Positions 6,554-7,287 of a stretch of 7,287 nt of DNA are shown here, piece after piece; the stretch's first letter is position 1, and the number at the start of each line of letters is the position of its first letter. The position numbers were made by a program, and so were the translations under genes. The stretch comes from Allomuricauda sp. (GTDB lineage Bacteria > Bacteroidota > Bacteroidia > Flavobacteriales > Flavobacteriaceae). Below the pieces are notes generated by a model that searched no databases, was not told the DNA's origin, and saw only the letters and a program-made list of their open reading frames with translations. The stretch spans positions 1 to 7,287 of the forward strand of contig JANQOD010000182.1 of assembly GCA_028289745.1 (NCBI GenBank), in the 5' to 3' direction.

Positions 6554-7287
6554 ATGACTTCGTTTGATTACAGCGGAAAAACAGTGATCGTGACTGGCGG
6601 TGGCAGTGGTATCGGAAAGGCATTGTCGAAACGGTTTGCCCTTAGTGGGGCCAAGGTATACATATTGGAATTCAAGCAAGAAAATGGGCGGCAGGTTGAA
6701 AAGGAAATCAATGATGATGGTGGAGTCGCCCATTATTACCACTGTGATGTAGCTGACCACGAACAGGTAAAAAAAGTCGTAGGGGCAATTATTTCAGAAA
6801 GTCAAATCGATATCTTGGTCAACAATGCCGGCGTTGCCCACATCGGCAACATTGAAGCGACCGCAGAAAACGATATGGACAAGCTCTACCAAGTGAACAT
6901 CAAGGGAATTTATAATTGCATACACGCCTGTATCAGCAGTATGAAGCAGCGTGGGCACGGCATCATATTGAACATGGCTTCGATAGCATCATCGGTCGGA
7001 ATTTCAGATCGGTTCGCCTATTCGATGACCAAAGGGGCGGTGTTGACCATGACCTATTCCGTGGCCAAAGATTATATCGATTTCGGCATTCGCTGCAACA
7101 GTATTTCCCCGGCACGTGTGCACACCCCTTTTGTTGATGGCTATCTCGATAAAAACTATCCGGGCAAGGAAAAGGAAATGTTTGAAAGACTGTCAAAGAC
7201 ACAACCGATCGGGCGCATGGCCACCCCCGACGAAGTGGCCCATCTGGCCCTATATCTATGTTCTGATGAAGCGGCTTTCATCACAGG
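6554..7287 (+). CDS. SDR-family NAD-dependent dehydrogenase, probably of L-fucose catabolism, 3' end missing
   Basis: The first 244 residues of a classical SDR are present; the frame is open to the window edge, and only a short tail (by family length about 10-15 residues, normally ending in a DGG motif) is missing after SDEAAFITG. Visible are the TGGGSGIG nucleotide loop (14-21), CDVAD (64-68), NNAG (90-93) and the full catalytic tetrad Asn115, Ser143, Tyr156 and Lys160. Glu39 at the end of strand beta-2 favours NAD+ over NADP+. SPARVHTPFVDGYL (185-198) replaces the more common SPGxVxTP and may shape the substrate pocket. The ATG follows the fucosidase stop with no gap, so it belongs to the same operon. 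The likeliest roles are 2-keto-3-deoxy-L-fuconate dehydrogenase or L-fucose dehydrogenase; context supports the pathway but does not decide between them. Confidence 0.9.
   Translation, partial: MTSFDYSGKTVIVTGGGSGIGKALSKRFALSGAKVYILEFKQENGRQVEKEINDDGGVAHYYHCDVADHEQVKKVVGAIISESQIDILVNNAGVAHIGNIEATAENDMDKLYQVNIKGIYNCIHACISSMKQRGHGIILNMASIASSVGISDRFAYSMTKGAVLTMTYSVAKDYIDFGIRCNSISPARVHTPFVDGYLDKNYPGKEKEMFERLSKTQPIGRMATPDEVAHLALYLCSDEAAFIT

Noticed and set aside
6248..6760. A 170-codon open frame on the - strand across the fucosidase/SDR junction
   Set aside because: Both + strand genes here show intact family motifs through the whole interval; the antisense product has no recognisable domain.
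1..7287. CRISPR arrays, tRNA or rRNA genes, insertion sequences, attachment sites
   Set aside because: No repeat-spacer pattern, no tRNA-like cloverleaf, no transposase or terminal inverted repeats were seen; nearly all of the window is coding.

Overview
The window looks like a chromosomal segment of a marine-type member of the Bacteroidota, most probably Flavobacteriaceae. The reasons are the mid-range GC content, A-rich translation starts with no Shine-Dalgarno sequence, one good match to the Bacteroidota -7 promoter element (TAnnTTTG), and the protein families present. No genus can be named from sequence alone. There are six protein genes, two of them cut by the window edges. I see no RNA genes, mobile elements or CRISPR arrays.

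Left part (1-2682): the C-terminal three quarters of a short-chain dehydrogenase/reductase (SDR) on the + strand, meeting tail to tail with a complete B12-dependent methylmalonyl-CoA mutase on the - strand. Their stop codons overlap (610-613), so no separate terminator lies between them. The mutase carries the residues of a true methylmalonyl-CoA mutase, and no small-subunit gene lies next to its start.

Middle (2683-2925): a 243-nt divergent intergenic region between the mutase and an AraC-family regulator. It contains two overlapping inverted repeats that cannot both form at once.

Right part (2926-7287): a compact + strand sugar-catabolism cluster of an AraC regulator, L-fuconate dehydratase, an exported GH29 alpha-L-fucosidase and an SDR truncated by the window end. 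The last three are packed tightly (ATGA overlap, then TAA directly followed by ATG) and are very probably one operon. The fucosidase would release L-fucose from fucosylated glycans or fucoidan oligosaccharides in the periplasm. The dehydratase converts L-fuconate to 2-keto-3-deoxy-L-fuconate. The SDR is a good candidate for a neighbouring NAD-dependent oxidation, of either 2-keto-3-deoxy-L-fuconate or L-fucose itself. Together they indicate the non-phosphorylating L-fucose pathway (known from Xanthomonas and from human ENOSF1) that ends in pyruvate and L-lactate. The lactonase, final hydrolase, mutarotase and transporter are not in the window and are expected beyond the right edge. The regulator probably responds to fucose or a pathway intermediate; this is inferred from position only.

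I do not see a clearly undescribed system. The most useful leads are the operon's assignment, the identity of the last SDR, the unpaired mutase subunit and the structured divergent promoter region.
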